Assembly: GCA_902587755.1 (NCBI GenBank)
Contig: CACIMN010000003.1
Span: 62,001-126,000, forward strand
Direction of reading: 5' to 3'
Length of the DNA: 64,000 nt
Origin: an uncultured Pelagibacteraceae bacterium
GTDB lineage: Bacteria > Pseudomonadota > Alphaproteobacteria > Pelagibacterales > Pelagibacteraceae
This document shows, piece after piece, positions 18,711-27,625 of this stretch. The translations under genes were made by a program, and so were the position numbers. Under the pieces are notes generated by a model. The model made no database searches and had not been told where the DNA came from. It saw only the letters and a program-made list of their open reading frames with translations. Position 1 is the stretch's first letter. The number at the start of each line of letters is the position of its first letter.

Positions 18711-20636
18711 ATGAGTAAGATTATTGGAATAGACTTAGGAACAACAAATTCATGTGTTGCTATTATGGAAGGAACACAAGCTAAGGTTTTAGAAAATGCT
18801 GAAGGGGCAAGAACTACTCCATCAGTTGTAGCATTTACAGATGAAAATGAAAAACTAATTGGACAACCAGCAAAAAGACAAGCTGTTACTAATCCTGAAA
18901 ACACTATTTTTGCGGTAAAAAGATTAATTGGAAGAAATTTTGATGATCCAACAGTAAAAAAAGATGTGGAAGCCGCACCTTTTAAAATAGTCAATTCAGA
19001 AAAAGGTGATGCTTGGATTGAGGCTAAAGGCGAAAAATATTCTCCCTCACAAATATCTGCATTTATTTTACAAAAAATGAAAGAGACAGCTGAAAAATAT
19101 TTAGGTCAAGCCGTAACAAAAGCTGTTATTACAGTACCAGCATATTTTAATGATGCCCAAAGACAAGCAACAAAAGATGCCGGAAAAATCGCTGGGCTAG
19201 AAGTTTTAAGAATTATTAATGAACCAACTGCTGCATCACTTGCATATGGTTTAGATAAAAAACAAAACAAAAAAATTGCTGTTTACGATTTAGGTGGTGG
19301 AACATTCGATGTTTCTATCTTGGAATTAGGTGATGGTGTTTTTGAGGTTAAATCAACTAATGGTGATACTTTTTTAGGTGGTGAAGATTTTGATAATGCT
19401 ATTGTTGATTACTTAGTTTCTGAATTTAAGAAAGATAATGGCATTGATTTGAAATCAGATAAACTTGCATTACAAAGATTGAAAGAAGCTGCAGAAAAGG
19501 CAAAAATAGAATTATCGTCTGCTGAACAAACCGATATAAATTTGCCTTTCATTACAGCTGATAAAACTGGTCCAAAACATATTAATTTAAAAATGACTAG
19601 AGCTAAACTTGAAGCTTTAGTTGAAGATTTAATTGCTAAAACAATGCCACCATGTAAAACTGCTTTAAAAGATGCGGGAATTACTGCTAGTGAAATCGAT
19701 GAAGTAGTAATGGTTGGTGGTATGACTAGAATGCCAAAAGTTTTAGAAGAAGTAAAAAACTTCTTTGGAAAAGATCCTAACAAAAGTGTAAACCCTGATG
19801 AAGTAGTTGCAATGGGTGCTGCTATTCAAGCAGGTGTTTTACAAGGCGATGTTAAAGATGTACTTCTATTAGATGTAACTCCTTTATCGCTTGGAATCGA
19901 AACACTTGGTGGTGTCTCTACAAAACTAATTGATAAAAATACAACAATACCAACTAAAAAAAGTCAGGTATTTTCAACTGCTGAGGACAATCAGCCAGCT
20001 GTATCTATTAGAGTTCTACAAGGTGAAAGAGAAATGGCAGCTGATAATAAAGCCTTAGGCAATTTTGAATTAGTAGGTATTGCGCCAGCACCAAGAGGAG
20101 TGCCTCAAATTGAAGTAACTTTTGATATTGATGCTAATGGTATCGTAAATGTTTCAGCTAAAGACAAAGGAACTGGTAAAGAACAAAAAATTCAAATCCA
20201 AGCTTCTGGTGGTTTAAGTGATGAGGAAATTGAGAAAATGGTAAAAGATGCAGAAGCTAATAAAGAAGCTGATAAAAAGAAAAGAGAGTCAGTTGATGTT
20301 AGAAATCAAGCTGATACTTTAATTCACTCTACTGAAAAGAATTTAAAAGAACATGGATCAAAAATTTCAGATGCAGAGAAAAAAGCAATTGAAGATGCAT
20401 CAGGCGCTGTAAAAGAGGCTTTAAAAGGTGAAGATATTGAAGATATCAAGAAAAAAACTGAAGCTTTAGTTCAAGCTTCAATGAAACTTGGAGAAGCAAT
20501 CTATAAATCACAACAAACTGCAAAACCAGAGTCTGGTAAAGATGATGGTGGAGATGATGCAGGCAAAAAAGACGAGAATGTTGTCGATGCTGATTTCGAA
20601 GAAGTAAAAGACGAAAATAAAGAAAAAAGCGCTTAA
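18711..20636 (+). CDS. dnaK: Molecular chaperone DnaK (Hsp70)
   Basis: ATP-driven Hsp70 chaperone, 641 residues. The nucleotide-binding domain shows [43 protein letters not shown]. The linker [16 protein letters not shown] leads into the substrate-binding domain, and the lid region ends in an acidic, disordered tail. Its partners grpE and dnaJ flank it. A heat-shock-type promoter precedes it, so it can probably be induced independently of grpE. Confidence 0.99.
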   Translation: MSKIIGIDLGTTNSCVAIMEGTQAKVLENAEGARTTPSVVAFTDENEKLIGQPAKRQAVTNPENTIFAVKRLIGRNFDDPTVKKDVEAAPFKIVNSEKGDAWIEAKGEKYSPSQISAFILQKMKETAEKYLGQAVTKAVITVPAYFNDAQRQATKDAGKIAGLEVLRIINEPTAASLAYGLDKKQNKKIAVYDLGGGTFDVSILELGDGVFEVKSTNGDTFLGGEDFDNAIVDYLVSEFKKDNGIDLKSDKLALQRLKEAAEKAKIELSSAEQTDINLPFITADKTGPKHINLKMTRAKLEALVEDLIAKTMPPCKTALKDAGITASEIDEVVMVGGMTRMPKVLEEVKNFFGKDPNKSVNPDEVVAMGAAIQAGVLQGDVKDVLLLDVTPLSLGIETLGGVSTKLIDKNTTIPTKKSQVFSTAEDNQPAVSIRVLQGEREMAADNKALGNFELVGIAPAPRGVPQIEVTFDIDANGIVNVSAKDKGTGKEQKIQIQASGGLSDEEIEKMVKDAEANKEADKKKRESVDVRNQADTLIHSTEKNLKEHGSKISDAEKKAIEDASGAVKEALKGEDIEDIKKKTEALVQASMKLGEAIYKSQQTAKPESGKDDGGDDAGKKDENVVDADFEEVKDENKEKSA

Positions 20637-20665
20637 ACTGACATCTAATTGTCTGGGGTAATTTG

Positions 20666-21793
20666 ATGGCTAAAAGAGACTATTATGATGTCCTAGGCGT
20701 TAATAAAAGCGCAAGCCCTGACGAATTAAAATCCGCGTATAGAAAATTAGCTGTTAAATATCACCCTGATAAAAATCCTGGAGATGCCAAGGCTGAAGAA
20801 AAATTTAAGGAAGCTAGTGAAGCCTACGGAATACTTTCAGACAAAGAAAAAAAACAAAACTACGATAACTTTGGTCATGCAGCTTTTGAAAATGGTGGTG
20901 GTAGACCAGGTGGAGGTTTTGGTGGTTTTAGTGGGGCAGATTTCTCAGATATATTTGAAGATTTCTTTGGAGATTTTGGTGGAGGTGGAAGGTCAAGAAG
21001 CAGAAAATCAAATAATAGAGGTTCAGACCTAAGATATGATTTATCTATTTCATTGGAAGAAGCTTACCATGGAAAGAAACAAGATATTAAGTTTTCAACA
21101 ACAGAACAGTGTGGTACATGCAGAGGAAATGGATCTAAACCAGGCTATTCTCCTGACAGATGCTCATATTGCGGTGGTAATGGTAGAATAAGGTCAAACC
21201 AAGGCTTTTTTACTGTTCAACAAACTTGCCCTCAATGTAATGGAAATGGTGAGGAAATTACAAATCCATGTAATGACTGCAGTGGTCAAGGTAAAAAACA
21301 AGCTTCAAAGAAAATATCAGTAACAATTCCTAAAGGTGTAGACGATGGAACAAGAATTAGATTAGCGGGAAAAGGTGAAGCTGGAACGAGAGGTGGAGCG
21401 ACAGGTGATCTTTATCTATTTATTAATGTAAATTCTCATAACTTATTTAAAAGATCTGATGAAAATTTATTTTTTGAATTTCCACTTTCTTTAGCAGACG
21501 CAGCTTTAGGAACAACTATTGAAATTCCAACTATTGACGGCGGAAAAGCTAAAATTAAAATTCCTGATGGAACTCAAAATGGTAAACAATTTAGATTAAA
21601 GGGTAAAGGTATGCCATTTATGAGAAGAGGTGATTTCGGGGATTTATATGTCCAAGTTAAAACAGAGGTACCTGTATATTTGAATAAAAAACAAAAAGAA
21701 TTATTGGAGCAATTTAGAGAAATTGAAAATGATAAATCAAATCCGAGTATTAAAAAATTTTTTCAAAAAGCAAAAGATTTCTGGAAAAATTAG
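20666..21793 (+). CDS. dnaJ: Co-chaperone DnaJ (Hsp40)
   Basis: DnaJ delivers substrates to DnaK and stimulates its ATPase. Domains in order: J domain with the HPDK motif (YHPDKNPGD), Gly/Phe-rich linker (about residues 75-110), a zinc-binding region with four CxxCxGxG-type repeats ([32 protein letters not shown]), and C-terminal substrate-binding domains. The start is taken at the ATG at 20666 (375 residues), with GGGG about 8 bases upstream; a TTG immediately before it is in frame but unnecessary. Confidence 0.98.
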   Translation: MAKRDYYDVLGVNKSASPDELKSAYRKLAVKYHPDKNPGDAKAEEKFKEASEAYGILSDKEKKQNYDNFGHAAFENGGGRPGGGFGGFSGADFSDIFEDFFGDFGGGGRSRSRKSNNRGSDLRYDLSISLEEAYHGKKQDIKFSTTEQCGTCRGNGSKPGYSPDRCSYCGGNGRIRSNQGFFTVQQTCPQCNGNGEEITNPCNDCSGQGKKQASKKISVTIPKGVDDGTRIRLAGKGEAGTRGGATGDLYLFINVNSHNLFKRSDENLFFEFPLSLADAALGTTIEIPTIDGGKAKIKIPDGTQNGKQFRLKGKGMPFMRRGDFGDLYVQVKTEVPVYLNKKQKELLEQFREIENDKSNPSIKKFFQKAKDFWKN

Positions 21794-21800
21794 CCTCAAA

Positions 21801-22817
21801 TTATAAAGTCCCGGCCAAAGCTGGATTACCACTTATATCTTTAATTAAATAAGGTTTTACACCTCCTTTTTGGTTCAATAAATTTTTACAATTATAACCA
21901 AGTCGCTTTAATTTGAGACCTTTGCAAGATTTTTTTATCCAAATTTCATCGAAATATAACTTAAATGCCATTTTTGAGGTCGTATAAATTCCAAACTTAA
22001 AATCCCAACGATTTTTACCAAAATACTTTTCAACATCACCATGGGTTTTCCAAATCGTTTGTCCTTTCTGATCAACTTTAAGATCACCATTAATCCAAAT
22101 TTTGAAATAACCTTTTTCTGGATCAGAGTTAAAGTTAATATTATGGATAATGTCTATCCATTTTCCCTTAAGACTTAGTAATTCATCCCAATTCAATAAT
22201 TTAAACTCCTGATAGGCTTTTATACAAAAATTAGCGCCCGTAGAACCATCTCCAGAGCCAGCTGAGCAATTTTTATTTGGTTTGTCCAATACAAAATATC
22301 CTTTTTTAGAACCATTTTTCATAGTTAATCCAACAAAATTTTTTAGATCAGTTTCTAGCATAGGTTCATAAACTTCTATATCGTTATGCCATTGCTGTAT
22401 AGTTAGTCTTCCTCCCCATTTAAAATCTTTGGGTATCAAGAGTGACATTGACATCCATACATTATCGTCCTTTTTTTTTCCAATCTTTCTTCCACTTACC
22501 TCAACTCTTTTTTTTGACTCAGCATTAGCTCTTTTACAATCTGCCTTTGAGCCAATACAACCAGTTCCTAAAGTGAGTTTCAAAGCGGTGTCACCATATC
22601 TAGGATTCTCTTTGGTGACTTCTAAAAAATTATAATCAAGATTGTTTTCTTTTTTAAAATTTTTATAAAATTGTTCTCTAATAATTTTAAAACCACCTTT
22701 AACATTGACTGTAGTATCGTCTTTTTTGATTTTTAAATTTTTATGAAATATCGCTTCTTCAGCAAAAACAAAAGTGCAAAAGCTAAATAAAAAAATAATT
22801 TTTATAATATAATTCAT
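21801..22817 (-). CDS. Secreted polysaccharide-lyase-like (heparin-lyase-I fold) protein
   Basis: A 338-residue exported protein with a clear signal peptide (about 1-19, ending VFAEE). The body has features of the Polysacc_lyase/heparin-lyase-I-like beta-jelly-roll family: a KKRVEVSGR segment, DNVWMSMSLLIPKDFKWGG, a Q-x-H motif in TIQQWHND, LLSLKGKWIDIIHNINFNSDP and GYFKIWINGDLK, with a late RWDFKFGIYTT strand. A possible glycan-degrading or glycan-binding periplasmic protein; whether lyase catalysis is retained is unknown. Several cysteines (about 90, 99, 190, 203) could form disulfides. It converges on dnaJ with a 7-base gap and diverges from dapB. Confidence 0.65.
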   Translation of the reverse strand: MNYIIKIIFLFSFCTFVFAEEAIFHKNLKIKKDDTTVNVKGGFKIIREQFYKNFKKENNLDYNFLEVTKENPRYGDTALKLTLGTGCIGSKADCKRANAESKKRVEVSGRKIGKKKDDNVWMSMSLLIPKDFKWGGRLTIQQWHNDIEVYEPMLETDLKNFVGLTMKNGSKKGYFVLDKPNKNCSAGSGDGSTGANFCIKAYQEFKLLNWDELLSLKGKWIDIIHNINFNSDPEKGYFKIWINGDLKVDQKGQTIWKTHGDVEKYFGKNRWDFKFGIYTTSKMAFKLYFDEIWIKKSCKGLKLKRLGYNCKNLLNQKGGVKPYLIKDISGNPALAGTL

Positions 22818-22860
22818 TTCAATTAATATAAGTAGTGTATATTATAATAAAAAAATACTA

Positions 22861-23637
22861 ATGAAAAAAATTAATTTAGCGATTTCAGGTTGCATGGGTA
22901 GGATGGGCCAGCAATTAATTAAGTCTACAAAAAAAAATAAAAACTTTAAACTAGTTACTCTTACAGAAAATAGATTAATAAATAAAAAGTTTAACGGAGT
23001 TAAACTCGAGTTAAATTCTGTCAAAGCTTTTAAAAAAACTGATGTAATTATTGATTTCACAGTACCAAGTTGTACTCTTGAAATTCTCAAAATAGCATCA
23101 AAACTGAGGAAAAAATTGGTAATTGGAACCACCGGATTTACTAGAAGCCAAGAAAATCAAATTAAAAAATATTCAAAAAAAATACCTATTCTAAAAGCAG
23201 GTAACATGAGTTTAGGTGTAAATTTATTAATGTATTTAACTGAGATTGCATCAAAGTCCCTAAATGATGAATATTTGAGTAAAATATTTGAAGTACACCA
23301 CAAGCATAAGAAGGACTACCCATCTGGTACTGCGTTAATGCTTGGTAAAGGAATTGCAGATGGAAAAAATAAAAATTTATATAATTTAATTGGTAAAAAA
23401 TTCCTTAACAAAAAATCTTTTCCTTATGGAAAAAAAATCAATTTTAATTCAATTAGAAAAGGTGAAATAATTGGCGAACATGAGGTCAAATTTTCAAGCG
23501 GAAAGGAAATAATTACATTAAATCATGAGGCTTTTGATAGAGCGCTATACTCGGACGGAGCTTTAACTGCCTCTAAATGGTTGATGAAAAAAAAACCAGG
23601 TTTATATTCTATGAGAGATTTGCTTAACTTTTCATAA
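22861..23637 (+). CDS. dapB: 4-hydroxy-tetrahydrodipicolinate reductase
   Basis: DapB catalyses the NAD(P)H-dependent reduction step of the diaminopimelate/lysine pathway, feeding peptidoglycan and protein synthesis. It has an N-terminal Rossmann motif (SGCMGRMGQQ), VIDFTVPSCTLE, VIGTTGF, and the catalytic region EVHHKHKKDYPSGTALMLGKG. The 258-residue length is slightly short but normal for the family. The stop codon shares a base with the nth start (TAATG), indicating translational coupling. Confidence 0.97.
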   Translation: MKKINLAISGCMGRMGQQLIKSTKKNKNFKLVTLTENRLINKKFNGVKLELNSVKAFKKTDVIIDFTVPSCTLEILKIASKLRKKLVIGTTGFTRSQENQIKKYSKKIPILKAGNMSLGVNLLMYLTEIASKSLNDEYLSKIFEVHHKHKKDYPSGTALMLGKGIADGKNKNLYNLIGKKFLNKKSFPYGKKINFNSIRKGEIIGEHEVKFSSGKEIITLNHEAFDRALYSDGALTASKWLMKKKPGLYSMRDLLNFS

Positions 23638-24290
23638 TGAATGAAAGAGAAAAAGCAAAAGCAATCATTAAAACTTTAAATAAAATTTATCCTAAAGCTC
23701 CTGTTCCTCTAAAAAGTAAAAATACTTTCACACTTTTAATTTCTGTGCTGCTTTCTGCACAATGTACTGATGTTAATGTTAATAATGTAACAAAAGATAT
23801 CTATCCAAAATACTATAAGCCAGAACACTTTGTAAAATTAGGAAGAAAGAAAATTGAAAAATTAATAAGAAAAATTGGTATTTTTAGAATTAAAGCAAAA
23901 AGCATTTACTTAATGTCAAAGCAAGTGTTAGAAAAACACAAGGGTAAAGTGCCTAAAACTTTTGAGGAACTTGAAAAACTACCTGGTGTAGGGCACAAAA
24001 CAGCAAGTGTGGTAATGTCCCAAGGTTTTGGATATCCAGCTTTTGCTGTTGATACTCATATTCATAGACTTGCACAACGATGGGGATTAACAAATGGAAA
24101 AAATGTAGTTCAAACTGAAAAGGATTTAAAAAGAATATTTCCCAAAAAGACCTGGTCTAAACTTCATTTACAAATAATTTTTTATGGAAGAGAATATTGT
24201 AAAGCAAGAGATTGTTATGGTTTAACTTGCAAAATATGTACTACTTGCTACCCAAATAGAAAAAAACCTGTTATTACCAAAAAGGCTTAA
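23637..24290 (+). CDS. nth: Endonuclease III (DNA glycosylase/AP lyase) with atypical cysteine cluster
   Basis: A base-excision repair glycosylase for oxidised pyrimidines. The helix-hairpin-helix motif LPGVGHKTASVV includes the catalytic Lys, and AVDTHIHRLAQR contains the catalytic Asp. The 217-residue length is normal. The C-terminal cysteines read C-x4-C-x4-C-x2-C-x2-C (YCKARDCYGLTCKICTTC) instead of the usual C-x6-C-x2-C-x5-C, so cluster binding may use different ligands or be altered. It is sandwiched between dapB and a PfkB kinase with virtually no gaps. Confidence 0.94.
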   Translation: MNEREKAKAIIKTLNKIYPKAPVPLKSKNTFTLLISVLLSAQCTDVNVNNVTKDIYPKYYKPEHFVKLGRKKIEKLIRKIGIFRIKAKSIYLMSKQVLEKHKGKVPKTFEELEKLPGVGHKTASVVMSQGFGYPAFAVDTHIHRLAQRWGLTNGKNVVQTEKDLKRIFPKKTWSKLHLQIIFYGREYCKARDCYGLTCKICTTCYPNRKKPVITKKA

Positions 24291-24291
24291 T

Positions 24292-25221
24292 ATGAAAATT
24301 TTAGGAATAGGAAACGCAATAGTAGATGTAATTTGTAAAGTTGACGATAATTTTATTACTGAAAATAATCTTACAAAAAGCACAATGAAATTATTTTTTG
24401 ACGAGAATGAATTTAAAAATTTATTAAAAAATCTTAAAATAGAAAAAACTGTTTCCGGAGGATCTGTGGCAAACTCCATAGTCGGTATATCTCAGCTTGG
24501 TGATAAAGCAGGATTTATAGGTAAAATTTCAGATGATGAATTTGGTAGTAATTACGAAGAAGGTTTAAACAAAGAAAAGGTGGAATTTTTTTATTCAAAG
24601 AAGAAAGAGATGTTACCGACAGGAACATGTTTAATATTGGTAACGCCAGACTCAGAAAGAACAATGTGTACTTTTCTTGGAATAGCAGGAAAAATTAACG
24701 AAAAAGATGTTAGTGTTGATGCAATTAAAAAAAGTGAGATAATATTTTTAGAAGGTTATTTATGGGATGAGGGAGAACCCAAGCAAGCATTTGATAAAGC
24801 TATAAATAATGCAAACAAGGTTGCTATGTCACTCTCTGATCTCTTTTGTGTAGATAGACACAAACCTAATTTTTTAAACCTTGTAAAAAATAAAATTGAT
24901 ATAACTTTTGCCAATGAACAAGAAATTACTTCTTTAATTGAAGCAAAAAATTTTGATGATGTAATCAATTTTTCAAAACAACTTAATAAATTAATAATTA
25001 TAACTAGAGGGGAAAAAGGTGCAGTTGCTATTAATGGAGATGAAGTTATAGAAAATGATATACAAAAAAATCTTAAAATTGTTGATCTCACAGGTGCAGG
25101 TGATCTGTTTGCTGCAGGATTTTTACATGGTTACATAAATAAATTATCTACAAAAGAATGTCTCGAAAAAGGTACTGAAATGTCATCAAAAGTAATACAG
25201 CAAATCGGAGCAAGAATTTAA
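24292..25221 (+). CDS. PfkB-family sugar/nucleoside kinase (adenosine-kinase-like)
   Basis: A ribokinase-superfamily kinase of 309 residues. N-terminal glycine motif GGSVANSIVGISQLG, and the C-terminal PfkB signature DLTGAGDLFAAGFLHGYI with the catalytic Asp in the GAGD. The overall sequence style (LGIGNAIVDVICKVDD, FFYSKKKEMLPTGTCLILVTPDSERTMCTFLG split over two regions) resembles alphaproteobacterial adenosine-kinase-like proteins. Substrate is not certain. It follows nth by one base and converges on arfA. Confidence 0.88.
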   Translation: MKILGIGNAIVDVICKVDDNFITENNLTKSTMKLFFDENEFKNLLKNLKIEKTVSGGSVANSIVGISQLGDKAGFIGKISDDEFGSNYEEGLNKEKVEFFYSKKKEMLPTGTCLILVTPDSERTMCTFLGIAGKINEKDVSVDAIKKSEIIFLEGYLWDEGEPKQAFDKAINNANKVAMSLSDLFCVDRHKPNFLNLVKNKIDITFANEQEITSLIEAKNFDDVINFSKQLNKLIIITRGEKGAVAINGDEVIENDIQKNLKIVDLTGAGDLFAAGFLHGYINKLSTKECLEKGTEMSSKVIQQIGARI

Positions 25222-25222
25222 A

Positions 25223-25342
25223 TTAAACTTTTTTTCTTTTGAAACTCCCCTTGCCTTTTTTAGGCTTAACTATTTTTAGTTTATATTTTTTGGTAAATAA
25301 ATCTTTAGCAATTGGGTTTTTCTTATTTGATTTGGTAGCCAT
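25223..25342 (-). CDS. arfA: Alternative ribosome-rescue factor A (ArfA), 39 residues
   Basis: A small gene found by reading the minus strand between the PfkB kinase and the winged-helix gene. It encodes 39 residues beginning MATKSNKKNPIAKDLF and ending IVKPKKGKGSFKRKKV. The KxKKGKGS[YF]xRK segment is the hallmark of ArfA, which recruits a release factor to ribosomes stalled on non-stop mRNA when trans-translation is insufficient. The NPxAKxLF segment before it matches alphaproteobacterial ArfA forms. It is shorter than the E. coli protein because the C-terminal hydrophobic tail is absent. The start codon overlaps the end of the upstream winged-helix gene by 20 bases. Confidence 0.85.
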   Translation of the reverse strand: MATKSNKKNPIAKDLFTKKYKLKIVKPKKGKGSFKRKKV

Positions 25343-25886
25343 TTTTTTCACTAATAATAAATTCATTATCATTAAAAGTTTTTAAAATTTTTTTTCTTAA
25401 TCGATAAATATGTGTCTCTACAGTATGCGTTTCAATATCAGATTGATAACTCCATACTTTTTCTTGTAGTTCATCAATACTAACAGGTTTATTTGATTTA
25501 GATAAATAAGTTATTGTGTTAATTTCTTTTTCAGTCAACTTAAGTTTAGTAGTATCAATAAACATTTCTCTAGAATTTAGATCAATAATATAATTGTTTA
25601 CTTTTACCTCTGACTGACTGTTAAATTGATTTTTTAAGAATTCAATATTTATTTTTTCAATTAATTTAAAAATATTGATTGGTAAATTATCTAAAACGTA
25701 TTGATTACTGATATATGAGAACTTTGTATTTGATATAACTAAATAATTACTTAAGTTTTTTACTTTTTCTTTCAAAGAACTTTCGTTGTCAATAAAGATA
25801 ATCTTTAAATTTAAATCTAAACTAACTTCATCAAGAATATGATATAATTCAACAAATTTAAATATTATTAAATTCTGAGTACTCAC
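25323..25886 (-). CDS. Orphan OmpR/PhoB-type winged-helix DNA-binding protein
   Basis: A putative transcription regulator. The C-terminal ~95 residues form a Trans_reg_C winged helix (LKLTEKEINTITYLSK, PVSIDELQEKVWSYQSD, THTVETHIYRLRKKIL, FIISEKNGYQIK). The N-terminal ~90 residues resemble a receiver fold in length, but no phosphoacceptor Asp/Lys set is apparent, and no histidine kinase is encoded nearby. The GTG at 25886 (187 residues) is chosen because it avoids overlap with the divergent YkuD gene starting at 25899; ATG 25925 or TTG 25934 are alternatives. The 3' end overlaps arfA. Confidence 0.72.
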   Translation of the reverse strand: MSTQNLIIFKFVELYHILDEVSLDLNLKIIFIDNESSLKEKVKNLSNYLVISNTKFSYISNQYVLDNLPINIFKLIEKINIEFLKNQFNSQSEVKVNNYIIDLNSREMFIDTTKLKLTEKEINTITYLSKSNKPVSIDELQEKVWSYQSDIETHTVETHIYRLRKKILKTFNDNEFIISEKNGYQIK

Positions 25887-25898
25887 AAAAAAGAGAAT

Positions 25899-26393
25899 AT
25901 GACAATTTTTGTAAAAAATAAACATACACTTCAAATAGATGAATTTAAATTTAAGTGTTGTATTGGTAGAAAAGGTACAACTAAAAGTAAAAAGGAGGGA
26001 GATAAAAAAACGCCAAAGGGCGTGTTTGAAATTGAAAATCTTTATTTTAGGAGGGATCGTAAAAAAAAACCATCAACCTCACTTAAATGTATTGAAATTA
26101 AGAAAAACATGGGTTGGTGCAATGATATTTGTTATCCAAAAAAATATAATAAACTAATTAAAATTGAAAAAAAAACTAAACACGAAAAATTAAAAAGAAA
26201 AGATTACAAATACGATTTCTTAATTCCAATAAAGTATAACTTTAAAAAACCTGCTATTGGTTTAGGAAGTTGTATTTTCATTCACCTGACAAAAAATTAC
26301 AAACCCACAGCTGGATGTATCGCTTTAAAAGAAAAAGATTTTTTAATTATGCTTAAATTAATTAAAAAAAATTCAAAAATAAAAATTTTCTAA
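25899..26393 (+). CDS. L,D-transpeptidase (YkuD) family protein
   Basis: A 164-residue protein with a YkuD-type catalytic motif: IFIHLTKNYKPTAGCIALKEKD, with His followed by the (S/T)xGC segment containing the nucleophilic cysteine. GDKKTPKGVFEI is the typical upstream GxxxTPxGxF signature. The family makes 3-3 peptidoglycan cross-links or attaches lipoproteins. There is no obvious signal peptide, as in a subset of small proteobacterial members, so export is uncertain. It converges on yggS with a 4-base overlap. Confidence 0.87.
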   Translation: MTIFVKNKHTLQIDEFKFKCCIGRKGTTKSKKEGDKKTPKGVFEIENLYFRRDRKKKPSTSLKCIEIKKNMGWCNDICYPKKYNKLIKIEKKTKHEKLKRKDYKYDFLIPIKYNFKKPAIGLGSCIFIHLTKNYKPTAGCIALKEKDFLIMLKLIKKNSKIKIF

Positions 26394-27049
26394 GATCTTT
26401 GTCCAAAAATACTAGACCCAACTCTAATATATGTTGAGGAATGTTTTGCAGCTAAAATATAATCTGAAGACATACCCATGCTTAATTCAGGTAGACCTAT
26501 GTCTTTATTTAACTTATTCATTTCACCAAAATAAACCTCTGCATCACTATTAATAGGAGGAATACACATCAAGCCGATCACTTCTAAACCAATTTCTTTA
26601 CTAAAAGAAACTAATTGAGCTACCTCATTTTTATCGATTCCTGATTTTTGATTTTCATCGCCAATATTGACTTGCAAGAAAACTTTTATTTTTTTATTAA
26701 TTTTATTTTGTTCATCTACAATTTTTCTTGCAAGTTTTTCACTATCCACTGAGTGGATATAGTCAAAGATTTTTACTGCAAATTTAACTTTGTTGGTTTG
26801 TAGTTTTCCAACCATATGTAATCTTATTTTAGGATATTTTTTTTTTATCTCCGTCCATTTCTCTACTGCCTCCTGGACTTTGTTTTCTCCATAATCATAA
26901 TGACCATACTCAATTAATGGTAATATTTTATCAATTTTGAATGTCTTTGATACTGCAACAATTTTAGGATTGTTATTAATATTTAATTTATTAAGCTGAA
27001 TTTTAATATTATCCTTAATCTCTAATAAATTTTTAACTGCGTTATGCAT
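26390..27049 (-). CDS. YggS/PLPBP-family pyridoxal-phosphate homeostasis protein
   Basis: A PLP-binding protein with an alanine-racemase-like TIM-barrel fold that buffers cellular PLP. The ATG at 27049 gives 219 residues starting MHNAVKNLLEIKD. PLP lysine motif: KIVAVSKTFKID; further signatures are YGENKVQEAVEKW, HMVGKLQTNKVK, LQVNIGDENQKSGI and ELSMGMSSDYILA, ending VRVGSS-like (IRVGSSIFGQR). A longer in-frame reading to 27121 would overlap the divergent TenI-like gene and looks non-conserved. The start codon is part of an ATGCAT palindrome shared with that gene. Confidence 0.95.
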   Translation of the reverse strand: MHNAVKNLLEIKDNIKIQLNKLNINNNPKIVAVSKTFKIDKILPLIEYGHYDYGENKVQEAVEKWTEIKKKYPKIRLHMVGKLQTNKVKFAVKIFDYIHSVDSEKLARKIVDEQNKINKKIKVFLQVNIGDENQKSGIDKNEVAQLVSFSKEIGLEVIGLMCIPPINSDAEVYFGEMNKLNKDIGLPELSMGMSSDYILAAKHSSTYIRVGSSIFGQRS

Positions 27050-27574
27050 ATGTATATGATTAATAAATATTACTTTATTAATAAATTTGATACAAATATT
27101 ATCAATAAGCAAGATAAGCAAACTGCTATTATTTATAGAAATTATGATTCTAAAATAATAGATAAATTGCTTATTCTTAAAATAAAAAAATATTGTAGAT
27201 TTAAAAATATTAAATTTTATTTATCCAATAATATAAAACTAGCATTAAAATTAGATTTGGATGGTGCATATATACCTTCTTTTAATAAATCCACACAACA
27301 CCTGGCTTTTTCATTAAAAAAAAATTTTAAAATTATTGGATCGGCTCACAATATTAAAGAAATAAAAATAAAAGAACTTCAAAAAGTTAAAATCATTTTC
27401 ATATCTTCTTTATTTAAAAAAAACAAAAACTATTTAGGTATTAATAAATTTAAATTAGTTTCCAATTTAACGAGTAAAAAAGTTGTTGCCTTGGGAGGTA
27501 TTTCTAAAAAAAATCTCAGTTTACTTAGACTTTTAAATAATTTTGAATTTGCCGGTATATCTTATTTTGAATAA
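27044..27574 (+). CDS. TenI/ThiE-like (thiamine phosphate synthase family) protein
   Basis: A 176-residue TIM-barrel protein of the thiamine monophosphate synthase/TenI family. It has the pattern KFYLSNNIKLALKLDLDGAYIPS, IIGSAHNIKEIKI, VKIIFISSLFKKNKNYLG and the closing VVALGGISKKNLSLL. True ThiE proteins are ~200 residues with a conserved HLGQ motif; here that position reads AYIPS, so enzymatic activity is doubtful. It is divergent from yggS, with start codons overlapping by 6 bases. ATGs at 27050 and 27056 are alternative starts. It ends just before a strong hairpin. Confidence 0.7.
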   Translation: MHMYMINKYYFINKFDTNIINKQDKQTAIIYRNYDSKIIDKLLILKIKKYCRFKNIKFYLSNNIKLALKLDLDGAYIPSFNKSTQHLAFSLKKNFKIIGSAHNIKEIKIKELQKVKIIFISSLFKKNKNYLGINKFKLVSNLTSKKVVALGGISKKNLSLLRLLNNFEFAGISYFE

Positions 27575-27602
27575 AAAAAAGGCCCCTAAAAAGGGGCCCT
27601 TT
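27575..27602 (-). terminator. Intrinsic terminator of the porin gene (possibly bidirectional)
   Basis: GGCCCCT (27581-27587) pairs with AGGGGCC (27592-27598) around an AAAA tetraloop. On the minus strand the stem is followed by an eight-T run, ideal for terminating the porin transcript. On the plus strand the following CCCTTTAATAATTTT is weaker but could serve the TenI-like gene. Confidence 0.88.
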
Positions 27603-27625
27603 AATAATTTTCAATCTAAATTAAA

